Assembly: GCA_034509755.1 (NCBI GenBank)
Contig: CM067547.1
Location: forward strand, 44,356,859 to 44,420,858
DNA from: Anisodus tanguticus
Lineage: Eukaryota; Streptophyta; Magnoliopsida; Solanales; Solanaceae
Reading direction: 5' to 3'
DNA: 64,000 nt
Made by a program: the position numbers and the translations under genes. Under the pieces are notes generated by a model. That model had not been told where the DNA came from. It searched no databases and saw nothing but the letters and a program-made list of their open reading frames with translations. Below, piece after piece: positions 22,528 through 34,344 of this stretch (positions are counted from its first letter, which is position 1; every line of letters begins with the position of its first letter).

Positions 22528-24694
22528 ACCCCCACTGTTCGGTCACCATCTGCTACCACCAGAATCCGATCGGCCTACCCTCCAGTCTTGCCGACTACCG
22601 GATCAGCAACCAGGCATCCCCCTGTCACCATCTCTCCTATAAGCAGACAGAATCAACCACTTCTCGATGTGTCACTGACCGCCGCTCCTCTAATTAGCCA
22701 GAACGACCCTATCGCCACCCCCACCTAAAACCCAGCACTATACCATTACCTAGAACCCCACACAACCATAAATAGCCACTGTATCGATCAACTTGACCCA
22801 ACCCAGTTTACCGACCCAAACCACCACCGCCCCACTACAGACATCGCAACTAACTCACATCCTCTTTTTGTCATTGGTTATCCAATCGACGTTGGCTTAC
22901 CCAGATCGGCATCATTTCCTAACTCGACATCAACCCCTGAACCCACTGCCCCGGTACCCTCCCCTATCTCCCAACCCAGCCTTCAAACACCTTCCGACAC
23001 TACCACTAGTGACCTCGACCCGACACCTTATTCGACTACCCGTCCTACCCCTGCCCCCACGCACCACATGGAAACCCGTGCTCAATACGAGATTTTCAAA
23101 CTCAAAGTCTAATTTAACCTATCTATACAAACCATATCCCCAATTCCCAAAAATCCAAAATTAGCCAAACAAGACCCAAATTGGAATGCGATCATGAGTG
23201 AGGAATTTAATTCTTTAACTAAAAAACACACTTGGGATTTGGTTCCTCGACCGGAGGGGGTGAATATGATCCGATGCATGTGTCTTTTTCATCACAAATA
23301 CAGAGACATTGGTGAGCTAGAAAGGTATAAGGCGAGACTTATGGCTAATGGCACTAATCAGTAGGAGGGTATTTATTATCGTGAGACATTTAGTCTGGTT
23401 GTTAAACCGGCTATTATTCGCACAGTTCTAAGTATCATTATGGGTAAGCATTGGCCGATTCATCAACTTGATGTGAAAAATGCGTTTCTGCATGGGGATT
23501 TGAAAGAAACTGTGTAGATGCACCAGTCGCCTGGATTTGTCCATCTAGCAGCCCCTCAGTATGTATGTTGTCTACGTAAGTCACTGTATGGTCTGAAACA
23601 GGCCCCTCGAGCGTGGTATGATCGTTTTGTACAATACATTATGTAGATTGGGTTTGTATGCAGTAAATGTGATAATTCTCTGTTTATTTTTCATCGAGGT
23701 AGGAACATTGCTTATTTGTTGTTATATGTGGATGACATTGTACTTACTTCCTCCTTTGAGTTGTTGAAAAATGAGATCATTACATTGCTTAAAACTGAAT
23801 TTGCTATGACTGACTTGGGGAAATTGAGTTATTTTTTGGGAATTTCAGTGACTAGATCTGCAGATACTATGTTTTTGTGTCAGCGTAAGTATGCAGATGA
23901 GATAGTGTACAGGGCTAAAATGGCAAATTTCAAGATCATGTCCACTCCGATTGACTCTAAATCGAAGCTTAGTGTTGTTGATGGCGATCTAGTGTCCGAT
24001 CCCACTCTTTACAGGAGTTTTGCAGGTGCACTTCAGTATCTTACTTTCACCAGGCCTGATATTTCTTATGTTGTTCAGCAGATATGCTTATTTATGCATG
24101 CCCCCAGGGAGCCTCATTTTACTGCCCTTAAACGTATCATTAGATATGTTAAGGGCACACTTGATTATGGATTGCATTTGTATCCCTTCAACACCGATCA
24201 GGTTGTTATCATATACGGATGTTGATTGGGCAGACTGTCTGTACACACGATGGTCCACCTCCGGTTGTTGTGTGTTCTTAAGGGATAATCTCATTTCTTG
24301 GTCAGCCAAGAGGCAAGCCACATTATCCCGTTAGAGTGCAGAGGCAAAGTATAGAGGCGTCGCAAATGTTGTTGCTGAGATCTGTTGGCTCCGAAACCTT
24401 TTTTTGGAGCTTCAGTGTCCATTGCGTAAGGCGTCTTTGGTTTATTGTGATAACATATCCGCCATATACTTATCTCATAATCCGGTTCAGCATCAGAGAA
24501 CCAAGCATATTGAGATGGATATACATTTTGTTCGTGAGAAGGTTGCTCTCGGTCATGTTAAGGTGTGGCATATGCCTTCTTCGTATCAGTATGCGGATAT
24601 CTTCACGAAAGGTCTTCCTAGACAGCTATTCCTTGACTTCAGATCCAGTCTCAGCGTCTGGCCTCCTCCCGCTCTGACTGAGGGGGTGTATTAA
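22528..24694 (+). pseudogene. copia 2 linker, reverse transcriptase and RNase H
   Basis: After the nested element the frame resumes in the Pro/Ser/Thr-rich linker before RT. RT segments include NPNWNAIMSEEFNSL, QLDVKNAFLHGDLKETV (then a stop at about 23516), [17 protein letters not shown] and LLYVDDIVLT with the catalytic YVDD intact. A frame change at about 24210 precedes RNase H: SAEAKYRGVANVV, VYCDNISAIY, TKHIEMDIHFVREKV, YADIFTKGLPR, ending at 24694. Stops at about 23364, 23516, 23644 and 24331 make it non-functional. Confidence 0.9.
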
Positions 24695-24867
24695 CGTGTA
24701 CATACATATACCATAATTAGAATATATTCCATATATTGTGTAATATTTAGTGATGTATAATTATGGTAGATATATGATTCTTATTGTATTGGAATTCTAT
24801 ATTATACATTATATATATTTTGTATTGATGAGAAAGACTTCCCAAGATAGATTAATACATTCTAACC
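24689..24867 (+). repeat. 3' LTR of copia 2
   Basis: Pairs with 8501-8679. Preceded by ctgagggggtg as PPT and followed by the GTAAG target copy. Confidence 0.9.
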
Positions 24868-24872
24868 GTAAG

Positions 24873-25734
24873 AAACACATTAACCCATTAATATTCAAAC
24901 TGAGATTCGTTTAGCAAAAGGTTATCGGAAGGAACACAAATTCTTCAATTATATTTTATTACAAAGTTGTGGGCATAATTTAAGTTGTGGGCATAATTTA
25001 AGTATCCAAATAAATATAAATCACAAGTGATGAACAACTGAGTTATTATTTGCATGTCAAAGTAAGTATGAAACCGTCATGAAGAGATTGCATAATCGAA
25101 GTGCTATTCTTGTATGAAGAGATTAAACAACGTAAATACAAAGTAAGAAAACATAAAGTAATTAAATACTTACATCCTGTTAGCAAGGGGTGCTAATTCT
25201 ACTCTCTATGGGAAGATGAAGTTTCAGAATAATATTGTTGGACTTACTAAAAATCAAGAATTGGTTATGTTAGATTCTCCATAAAATCAGTGAAAAATTA
25301 TTAGCTTTGCTGCATGAACTACAGCGGATATGAGGTAAACCACATCTTGTAGTGGTCTTTGCTACATGAGTAATAGTTGAAAGGGGTAAGGTAAAATTAT
25401 TGTTTGGACAACCTGTATTTTTGATAGGCAAAGATCGACCTTGTTGGATATATGAAGATCTTCCATTGTTATCCGTGTGAAATTGTTGTATCATATTGGA
25501 ATTCTATTTGATTAGTTTTAAGCTCCAAACTAACTCTAGCTTCTGAAGATATATCTTATATTACAGCTACTTTAATTTCTAACTTGAGCACTAATTTATT
25601 TTATTGGATACATAACGTGAGACTGAGTTCAATAAGAATTCCTTCTCACCAAACTCACTCTAATTCTAATTCATTAACGTCGATTTTTAAATTTTTGTAC
25701 ATTATAATGTAAGAATACATTATTGTATATTACT
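24873..25734. other. Intergenic, no supported gene
   Basis: AT-rich DNA with one repeated 18-base phrase (aagttgtgggcataattt, about 24965-25000). A 74-codon minus-strand ORF at 25270-25494 loosely recalls the copia protease/pre-integrase region (SLPIKNTG), but the match is too weak to call. Confidence 0.45.
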
Positions 25735-25996
25735 TTTACATTTGTACTTTCACTTAGCTTGTCCACTATATTGAAAATACATTTTTACTTTTATGTGTTA
25801 TTTATAGCATATCAAGAGAAAAAATGTATTTTTGTCATGTTTTACCAGCATTAATTACTTTTTCAAATTATTTTTTAAGTCTATTAAGCCTATACACATA
25901 ACTAATATGAATATATGATAAAATATACACTTCATATTATTTTTTAATGTGTGGGTAAAGTACGATACGGACAAGTAAAAGTGAACGGAGAGAGTA
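25735..25996. mobile_element. Stowaway-like MITE
   Basis: The right end, read in reverse, is TACTCTCTCCGTTCACTTTT, and the left end contains ttcacttagcttgtccacta, an inverted partner. The body (gcattaattactttttcaaa) is a form common in plant Stowaway families. The exact left end is uncertain. Confidence 0.55.
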
Positions 25997-26204
25997 ATTA
26001 CTATCATAAAAATTATACCACATCCAATTACTCCATAATTTGTGCTTAAAGAGAGCTTTTATTAAATACTTCAAAAGGTAAGGAAGAAACTAGATCTCTT
26101 ATATACAAATTGAAAAGAAGAAAATGACATTGACCTTTTTCAAATCTCTTATGTGTAAAAAATATTCAGTGTTAGTTCCAAACCCATAGCCTCCATAATC
26201 ACCT

Positions 26205-26360
26205 CAGAAGCATTAATTACTTTTTCCAAATCAATTTTCAAGTTCATTAATACTATACATACAATTAATATGGATATCATGATAAAATAGATAATTTATT
26301 TTATTTCTTAAAAAGAATGCAAAATCGAGTGAACAAGTAAAAAACAAATAGAGGGAGGGA
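26205..26360. repeat. Partial second copy of the MITE with its flank
   Basis: Copies gcattaattactttttccaa through gtgaacaagtaaaaaacaaa and on into flanking ccaattactccataat, also present at 26023-26045. The flank is shared, so this is a tandem duplication of about 230 bp, not a separate transposition. Confidence 0.6.
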
Positions 26361-26434
26361 ACAATACTATCGTAACAATTATACCAAATCCAATTACTCC
26401 ATAATGTGTCCTTTCAAAATGGTTTTATTAAATA

Positions 26435-26693
26435 CTCCCTCTGTCTCATATTATTTTTCTATTTTTCTCTTTATTCTTTAAGAAATTATAAATAAAAGTG
26501 TATTTTATAACATTACTCTTATCTCTTCAATTAATTATATTCTAATCAATATTGATTACTTTTAAAATAATTAATGTTAAAATTAAAATTAAAAAATTAA
26601 TTAATTCTATCTTGGTTTATAAACGAACAAGTATTTTGAAACAAATAATTTTAGTAATGTGGATTGTGGACAACTAATATGGGACGGAGGGGG
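26435..26693. mobile_element. Stowaway-like MITE, 259 bp, with TA target duplication
   Basis: Ends CTCCCTCTGTCTCATATTA and taatatgggacggagggg are inverted repeats, flanked by TA at 26433-26434 and 26694-26695. The neighbouring duplicate (about 26060) supplies the empty site aaatacttcaaa. Confidence 0.85.
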
Positions 26694-26721
26694 TACTTCA
26701 AATGGTAAAGTGGGTATGTAC

Positions 26722-29510
26722 TAAGGCTGGCCAGTGGGACGGGATGGAATTTGGGGAGACGGTGGAGTGGGTCGGGATCGGGATAGGCGGGACGGAGAGG
26801 GAGGAGATTAGGGGGACGGGAAGTGGTCCTATCTCATTCCACGTAGCGCTATCAGAGGGGACGGGATTTGGGTGGACGGGACGGGAAGGGGGATTTGGGG
26901 GACTTTTAAAAACTTTTTTTATACACTTAATTTTAAAAAAATATATATTTAAACACTTAAATAATTGAACAAGATAGTGAAAAAATATCCCAAGGCTAAT
27001 TGCCTCTTATATTATTTAATAGAAATTGATTTTTTTTTGTAATACAACTTCAAAATTGCAACTTTATTTAGTAGTTCAAAGATTGGCATTAAAAAAATTA
27101 CATCTGCAACCATACTTTTTCTAATTTTCTGACAATCTCTTGAGGATCTTCTGTTGAATTGGAATTTGTTGGTCAAATTGTTCGACGTCGCTTCCTGCAC
27201 CCTCGGATAATATTTTTTTGTAATTGTAGTCGTCTTCTTCATTGATCTCTAGTTGACTGCACCTTCTACGTTCCTCTCTAATCTAATCTCTAAATAAAAC
27301 TACAATCTCCAAACTGTCTCCCGCCAATGAGTGTCTATGCTCATCTATTTGAAACCTTCCACCAGAAAAAATGATTTCAGAAGCTGTAGATGACGCTTGA
27401 ATATTCAACACATCTCGGGTCATCTTTGATAGAGTCGGAAATGTCTCTTCATTCTCCCTCCAGTATTTCAGCAACTCTTCACATCCATTTTCATTAGCTG
27501 GAGCGTAAGTTGGTTTTTTCATATATTCATTAAATAACAAAAATATTAGAGCTATATAAAATAACATATATGAAATAGTAGGATAATAAATACTAGAAAA
27601 TTTCTTAGTAGCTAGAAAAAAATTCTCTAAGAATACAATAAGTTTCAAAACATTATCTCAATCATCATCTACAAGCATATCTGAAGGATTTTGATTATGG
27701 GCGTTAAATAATAAAGTTATAGGTCTTCTATATTCGTGAACAACAACTAATTGTTCATACAAAGAATTTCACCTAGTTGCAACTTCTTCTGAAATTTTTC
27801 TATAACGTAATTCACAATCATGACATATTTTTTAAAATTCTTTGTGTCTTTGTATTTTATTACCTTTAAAAATAAAGTTGATAGCAAATTGTACTTTATC
27901 AAGAATAAAGCTAAAAAGTTTTAGACCATCCTTTACAACTAAGTCATAAATATGACATGCACATCTAACATGAAAAAATTTGGAAAAAGATGGAGTAAAT
28001 CGAGTTTTTAAAATGTTTACAGCATAATCATTAGAAGAAACATTATCTAATGTAATAGTCATAATTTTATTAGTAATTCCATAATATTCACAAATTTCAT
28101 GAATATTTCTTGAAATAAAAGCTCCAGTGTGTCTTTCATCAATATATCTATATGTTAATATACGTTTTTGCATAGACCAGCTCTGATCTATCCAATGGCA
28201 TGTAACAGTTACATAATCATTATCATTAGTACTACGGCCTATGTCAAAAGTGATAGTCACTTTGTCATTAAAATGCGACAATGCATAACGTAAATATTGT
28301 TGATATTCATACGCAAATTTAAAAACATCTCTTCTAATAGTTGATCTAGAAAAACCGTTAAAAGCATGATTATATGTTTCTCGAATGTAATGAATAAAAC
28401 CAGGAGAGGAATGAAATGAAAAAAGAAAAACCCTCTACAACAATTAATTTTGTTAAATTTTCCCGATCTTTGTGTTTATCATATTTCGGACCTATAACTT
28501 CCCCCGTCATCGAGTTAATTCGACATTGTACTTGGTCGGGGACACTATGTGAATCTTGTCCCGACTCAGCAGGCATTTGCACACCCGCTTTTTCAGCCAA
28601 GTATTGGTTATACCTTGCTTTGTGATCATTTTCCACATGTTTCATTAAACCTCATGTCTCACCTTGACCTTTTTCAGTTTTAAATTTATAAACTTCGCGA
28701 CAAATTTTACAAATAGCTAGTTGATTAGGAATGTCCCTTTCAAAAAAATCTCATGCAGGTGATTTTAATTTTCATTGTTTTTGGCCTCTTCTCATACTAG
28801 GGGTAATAGAGGAGGGATTCCAGTTTTAACCTAAGACTCAGTCTGAGCCTGAGGTGGAGTTGCATTAGTAGGTGTGCTAACTAAATTATCTTCTAATTCA
28901 GATTCTAAATCATAGTCTGGTTCAGGGGCAGAATATACCTCACGATCTAATGGTATATTAATATCAACATTAAAAAGTTCAGTTTCATCTACATGAGTGA
29001 AATTATCATAATTATGATTACTAGAAGATACATCCTTACCCTTGTTACCCCTAGTAACTCTACCAGAAAAACGTCCACATCGTTTCATTATAATTATGCA
29101 AATAAAAAATTAAAGTTAAGAAAATTAAGTCAGATAATTAAAATTAAACAATAATAATTTAAATAAAAGAAGGAACGAGTGTACCAAACGCCAACGTAAC
29201 GTCGACGTGTAATCGAGGTTGAAAATTAAAACTTTGCTCGATGATCATCAAGCTAGTTGTCAATTTTACTCCCAATTTTTGAACTTTGATACAATTTAGC
29301 AAATAAAAGATAATATTTAGTGTACAATTTAGACTTGTAAAGAGAGAAAGAGAGATTAGAGAGATAGTAACAAGATTTGTGAGAAAAATAAGTAATTTAT
29401 AATTGAGAAATAAGGTTAATGTGTAAATATATTAACTTAGTGATTAAAAATAAATATTAAGAATTAGGGGGATTTATGGGATGTTGGGGGCCAAAATGGC
29501 CGTTTGGCAA
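26722..29510 (-). mobile_element. hAT transposon copy 1, 5'-truncated
   Basis: The left end begins TAAGGCTGGCCAGTGGGA, matching the 3' terminal repeat of hAT copy 2 with few mismatches, and is followed by G-rich subterminal DNA with repeated gggacggga. The body encodes a decayed hAT transposase on the minus strand. On the right, similarity to copy 2 fades at ccattttggcc near 29500, and the GC-rich terminal repeat is absent, so the 5' end is lost. No TSD can be defined. Confidence 0.8.
27283..29088 (-). pseudogene. hAT transposase remnant (copy 1)
   Basis: Pieces from N to C: MKRCGRFSGRVTRGNKGKD (29088), a partial BED-finger region leading to HKARYNQYLAEKAG (28645), the catalytic-core part with FDIGRSTNDNDYVTVTCHWI and TLDNVSSNDYAVNIL (28281), FFLATKKFSSIYYPTIS (27640), and the C-terminal dimerisation region with DVLNIQASSTASEIIFS and HRHSLAGDSLEIVVLFRD (27300). 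Against copy 2, the join after EYMKK skips about 430 bp. The overall form is like plant RICESLEEPER/DAYSLEEPER-type BED hAT proteins. Several frame breaks; not functional. Confidence 0.87.
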
Positions 29511-29985
29511 GAGTTGACTAATGATGGCCGCCACACCTTGTGCATTTCTTCCTTGCGCAGGTTCTCCTTTTTCTTTACCCATTTCGATAAATATCACTCC
29601 AAACCACCTTTCTTTTCCGTATTTTTATGTTTTGTATTGGTAATGTAGGATTTCGCGAGTCATGTCGAAGCCTAAATTGGAGAACCCACAAGGTATTTCT
29701 GCTTTCTTGACGTTTTTCTTGTTGGATTTTGATAATATAACCAAAAAAGAAAAGGTCTTTTATTTGTCATAAGTTGAACATCCACTTCAGTTCGTATAGT
29801 ACACATGGTGTTCGACGAAATGCTTCAGTAAGAAGGAATTCTGGCTTTACTTTGAGATTTGTGGTTGCAGAAACAGTTGGAGAGAAAATCTGGTACCGTT
29901 GAAGTTAGAGCTATATTTGAGCTGAATCCTCCACCTTATCCCATGGTATTGTTCATTTTTACTTGTCTACTATACTAAAAATACC

Positions 29986-30878
29986 TAGGGTCTATTATCC
30001 AAGGGAATGGAGAGACTGATGACGATGTCACACATCGTATTGGGGCAGAGTGGATGAAATGGTGGCTCCCTGGAGTCTTGTACGACAAAAATGTGCCACC
30101 AAAACTTAAGGGCAAGTTCTATAGGGTGGTGGTTAGACCGACTATGTTGTATGGAGTGGAGTGTTGGCCAGTCAAGACTTCGCACATACAAAAAATGAGA
30201 GTAGATATGATTAGAAATGATGATATCCGGGATAAAGTGGGAGTGGCCTCGGTGGAGGATAAGATGCGGGAAGGGAGGTTAAGATGGTACGGGCATGTAC
30301 AGAGGAGAGACACGGATGCCCCAGTGCGGAGGTGTGAGAGGTTTGCTATGGACGGGTTCAGGAGGGGTAGAGGTAGGCCGAAGAAGCATTGGGGAGAGGT
30401 GATTAGATGGGATATGACGCAGGTGCAACTTACTGAAGACATGACCTTAGATAAGGGGTTGTGGAGGACACGGATTAGGGTAGAAGGGTAGTAGGTAGTC
30501 GAGCGTAGTCCTACTTACGCTTACAAAATGATAGTGTAGTGTTATTACTGTAGGCTCGATTAGCCTATCACACTTATAGACGTATTAGTGTTTTATAGTC
30601 CCCTGTAGTTTAATTCATGCTACTATGTGTTCTTTAGTGTAATTTGTTTATCTTATTTAGTTGTGTTAACTACTGCTTCCTCTTGTTAGAATGTATTACC
30701 ATGTTGTATTCGATTTTATTATCTGTATGTTCATAATGCTTTAATTTCTCATCTGAGTCTGACATTTTCTCTTACTTTGCTTTGTTGTGCCTGCTTTGCC
30801 TGTGATTATGCGTTGTCTTGAGCCGAGGGTCTCCCGGAAACTGCCGCTCTACCTATCAAGTTGGGTATGTTATTGTGC
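29986..30878 (+). mobile_element. RTE-type LINE fragment, 5'-truncated
   Basis: Flanked by a 13-bp duplicate tatactaaaaata (about 29973-29985 and 30879-30891). The 30054-30491 frame shows the end of an RTE reverse-transcriptase protein: [65 protein letters not shown]. About a dozen codons usually found between the KMRV and DIRDKVGVA segments are missing. The 3' end (gagccgagggtctcccggaa, then gttgggtatgttattgtg) is the usual plant RTE tail in shortened form. Non-functional. Confidence 0.88.
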
Positions 30879-30904
30879 TATACTAAAAATAGATATCCAC
30901 TTTC

Positions 30905-32357
30905 TGTTGGTCTACTCTATGGTACTTTATAAAGCAGTACGGGAAGTAAATAACTATTACAAGTATTCGAAAGGGTGAACAAATATTCAATATTCAGAAA
31001 TTGAATCTTGTTGAAAAAATTGGTCAATCTTCAAAACTGCTGCAACCTTGTTGTGTCTTGAATCTTGATAACCTGGAATCAAGAAACAACTAAATCTCGA
31101 TGGTTACAACGTTGTGTGTTGAGTCGAGGGATTGCCCTCTGTCCTTAAGACAAGATTGCCCCGTATATATGTTTTTACGTTAGCGGGCAATAGTCTCCCA
31201 AGATAAAACAACACTTTAATCTCAACGCTACAAAGCCAATAGGTTGAGCCTGACGAAGAAAACAAATATGACTCGACTTATTGAAGATATGGAATAGGAA
31301 GGAAGAGTTTCTCTTTACTCTTCTCTTTTGTCTCTATATATATAGTGTGTCTCTGTAGTGTATATCTTGTGTATATGTGAGGGTTTGGTCATTGTTTTTG
31401 AAGACGAATGACACTGATTTTCGCCACTGGTTTGAGCAGTTTTTCGCCACTGTTTTGATCACTTTTAGTGCTGTGTTTTTGTGTTTTTCTGTGCTTTTTT
31501 TCTGTCATCTATTGATTCAAATGAGGCATCAATATATAGCATGAGGAGGGCAGCCCAACAGCCACAAATAAGGCTGTAAATAGCCATTAGTGAGGGCTGT
31601 TAATGGCCATTAGGAGGCAGATTAATGGGTGGTTAATGGGCTGTTCATGGCCAATGAAGAAGGGCTGATAAGGGAGAGTTAATCAGCCAAGTAATGGTTG
31701 ATTAATGCCTCAAAAACAGTTCCAACAGTAGGCTTTCTGCCTTCCGTCACCTTCCCATAAACTCTGGGGACCAAACTGTAAATATTGAAACTTCAGGGAC
31801 CAAACTGTACATATGCAAGAATTCAAGTCCAAATTGTACATATAAAACTTCAGGGATCAAACTGTACATTTGGCAGAGTTCTTTGGTCCAAAAAGATAAT
31901 ATCAGAAAGTCCCCACAGCCCACAGCCCACGACCCGAAACCCGAAACCACAGACCACAGCCCACGATCGGACCGGACCGGACGGACGGGCGGCGGCGGCG
32001 CGCATGTGGGCTTAGCCAAGAACACATGCACATCTAGGTCTTCCCTCCTTTAAACACATGGGATACCCCTTGGGGTCCTAAACCCTTTACCAATTTGAGA
32101 CATATATAGAAAGCAATTCTTCCTATTCCCACCGATGTGGTAGATTTGTCCCACACCACATTTCCATGCTTTAAACACCTTACTTCGTGGACCAATATCT
32201 CTTTCATTTCTCATATAAATTTGATGATTCTTAGCCCTACGGTCATCTACTTACTTCGTAGATCATGCATGTGTAAAGAGACAAGGTCTCCAACATGTGG
32301 AACATTAGTGTTTAATTCATCAAAGATGGGTGGACGCATCTCCCCGCCAAAGGCAAA
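30905..32357 (-). repeat. LTR copy S1, inverted
   Basis: The reverse complement matches S4 from its end (CCAACA) to within about 8 bp of its start. It adjoins S2 with about 5 bp of unassigned sequence between. Confidence 0.85.
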
Positions 32358-32360
32358 TTT

Positions 32361-33151
32361 CCTACTTAGCTGATTAACTCCTCCATTAACAGCCCATTAC
32401 TGGGCATTTGGGCAGCCTCTTTCAATGGCCTTAACAGCCATTAATTGGTTGTTTTAATGGCCTCCCTTAATGGCCATTACAGCCTTATTTTTGGCAGTTA
32501 GACAGCCCTTCTTCCATGCTATATATTGAGCAGTTGTTGGCTCAATTCTGGACTGCACAACAGGCAGTAAACACACGAAAAATAGTACTGGAAAATAGCT
32601 CAAAATAGTGATCAAAACCACTGCAAAACAGTGGTCAAAACTGAAAAACTAGTGACGAAAATCAGTCACCAAACCCTTACTTATACACAAGATATACACT
32701 ACAGACACACTATATACACAGAGACAAAAGAGAAGAGAAGATAGAAACTCTTCCTTCCTATTCCATATCTTCAGCAAATCGAGTCATATTTGTTTTCTTC
32801 GTCAGGCTCAACCTATTGGCTTTGTAGCGTTGAGATTAAAGTGTTGTTTTATCTTGAGAGACTATTGCCCGCTAACGTAAAAGCATATATACGGGGCAAT
32901 CTTGTCTTAAGGATAGAGGGCAATCCCTCGACTCAACACACAACGTTGTAACCATTCAGATTTAGTTGTTTCTTGATTTCAGGATATCAAGATTCAAGAC
33001 ACAACAAGCTTGCGGCAGTTCTCAACATTGGCCTTGCAAGGTTATCAAGATTCAAGACACAACAAGCTTGCGGCAGTTTTGAAGATTGGCCATTTATCTA
33101 TCCTTTCGAACAATTGTAATAGTTACTTACTTTCCGTACTGCTTTATAAAG
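32361..33151 (+). repeat. LTR copy S2, partial
   Basis: Matches S4 from about 38901 (ttggctgattaactcctcc) to near the LTR end, stopping after gctttataaagt. It carries an extra tandem copy of ttcaagacacaacaagcttg (about 32992-33082). Confidence 0.8.
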
Positions 33152-34331
33152 TGACCTAGATGTGCATAGGTTCTTGGCTAAGCCCACACGCGCGCCGTCG
33201 CCGCCCGCCCGTCCGGTCCGGTCCGGTCTCGAGATTGGGCTCGAGTTTCGGGTTTCGGGTTTCGGGTCATGGGTCACGGGTCGTGGGTCGTGGGCTGTGG
33301 GCTGTGGCGTGTGGGCTGTGGGCTGTGGCCTGTGGGGACTTTCTGATATTATCTTTTTGGACCAGAGAACTCTGCCAAATGTACAGTTTGATCCCTGAAG
33401 TTTCATATATATAGTTTGGTCTGAATTCTTTCATATGTACAGTTTGGTCCCTGAAATTTTAATATTTACAGTTTGGTCCCCAGAGTTTCTGGGAAGGTGA
33501 CGGAAGGCAGAAAGCCTACCGTTGGAACTGTTTTTTAAGGCATTAATCAGCCATTACTTGGCTGATTAACTCCTCCCTTATCAGCCCTTCTTCATTGGCC
33601 ATGAACAGCCCATTAACCACCCATTAATCTGCCTCCTAATGGCCATTAACAGCCCTCACTAATAGCTATTTACAGCCTTGTTTGTGGCTGTTGGGCTGCC
33701 CTCCTCATGTTATATATTGATGCCTCATTTGGCTCAATAGATGACAGAAAAACACAAAAACACAGCACTAAAAGTGATCAAAACAGTGGCAAAAAATTGC
33801 TAAAACCAGTGGCGAAAATCAGTGTAATTTGTCTTCAAAAAAAATGACCAAACCCTCACATATACACAAGATATACACTACAGAAACACACTATATACAC
33901 AGGGACAAAAGAGAAGAGTAAAGAGAAACTCTTTCTTCCTATTCCATATCTTCAGCAAGTCGAGTCATATTTGTTTTCTTCGTCAGGCTCAACCTATTGG
34001 CTTTGTAGCGTTGAGATTAAAGTGTTGTTTTATCTTGGAAGACTATTGCCCGCTAACGTAAAAGCATATATACGGGGCAATCTTGTCTTATGGACAGAGG
34101 GCAATCCCACGACTCAACACACGACGTTGTTACCATCCAGATTTAGTTGTTTCTTGATTTCAGGTTATCAAGATTCAAGACACAACAAGCTTGCGGCAGT
34201 TTTGAAGATTGGCCTATTTGTTCAACAAGATTCAATTGTTGAATATTAAATATTTGTTCACCCTTTCGAATACTTGTAATAGTTATTTACTTCCCGTACT
34301 GCTTTATAAAGTACTATAGAGTAGACCAATA
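33152..34331 (+). repeat. LTR copy S3, start-truncated
   Basis: Matches S4 from gacctagatgtgcat (about 38555) to the LTR end, here CCAATA. It contains an expanded GC-rich stretch with three tttcggg and several gggctgt units (33240-33340). ORFs in it are repeat artefacts. Confidence 0.8.
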
Positions 34332-34344
34332 ATTTAAGACAAGA

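Larger units (their letters stand above)
8501..24867 (+). mobile_element. Ty1/copia retrotransposon 2, split by a nested element
   Basis: The two 179-bp LTRs (8501-8679, 24689-24867) are flanked by the 5-bp duplicate GTAAG (8496-8500 and 24868-24872). Before the 3' LTR is a PPT-like gagggggtg; after the 5' LTR is tggtatcata as PBS. gag, protease and the first part of integrase lie at 8941-11137, and the rest resumes at 22528. Between them sits an 11.4-kb minus-strand element. About 300 bp of integrase C-terminal coding expected at the junction is absent. By eye the LTRs differ at about 17 sites. Confidence 0.9.

Noticed and set aside
25270..25494. Minus-strand ORF as a copia protease/pre-integrase fragment
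   Set aside because: Only loose similarity (SLPIKNTG, ITHVAK) and no flanking copia domain.
26702..26968. 88-codon Gly/Trp-rich ORF
   Set aside because: It covers the G-rich subterminal region of hAT copy 1.
30905..32357. S1 as a simple solo LTR unrelated to S4
   Set aside because: A solo LTR would have its own 5-bp duplicate on both sides; S1's left duplicate CTTTC is found after S4 instead.
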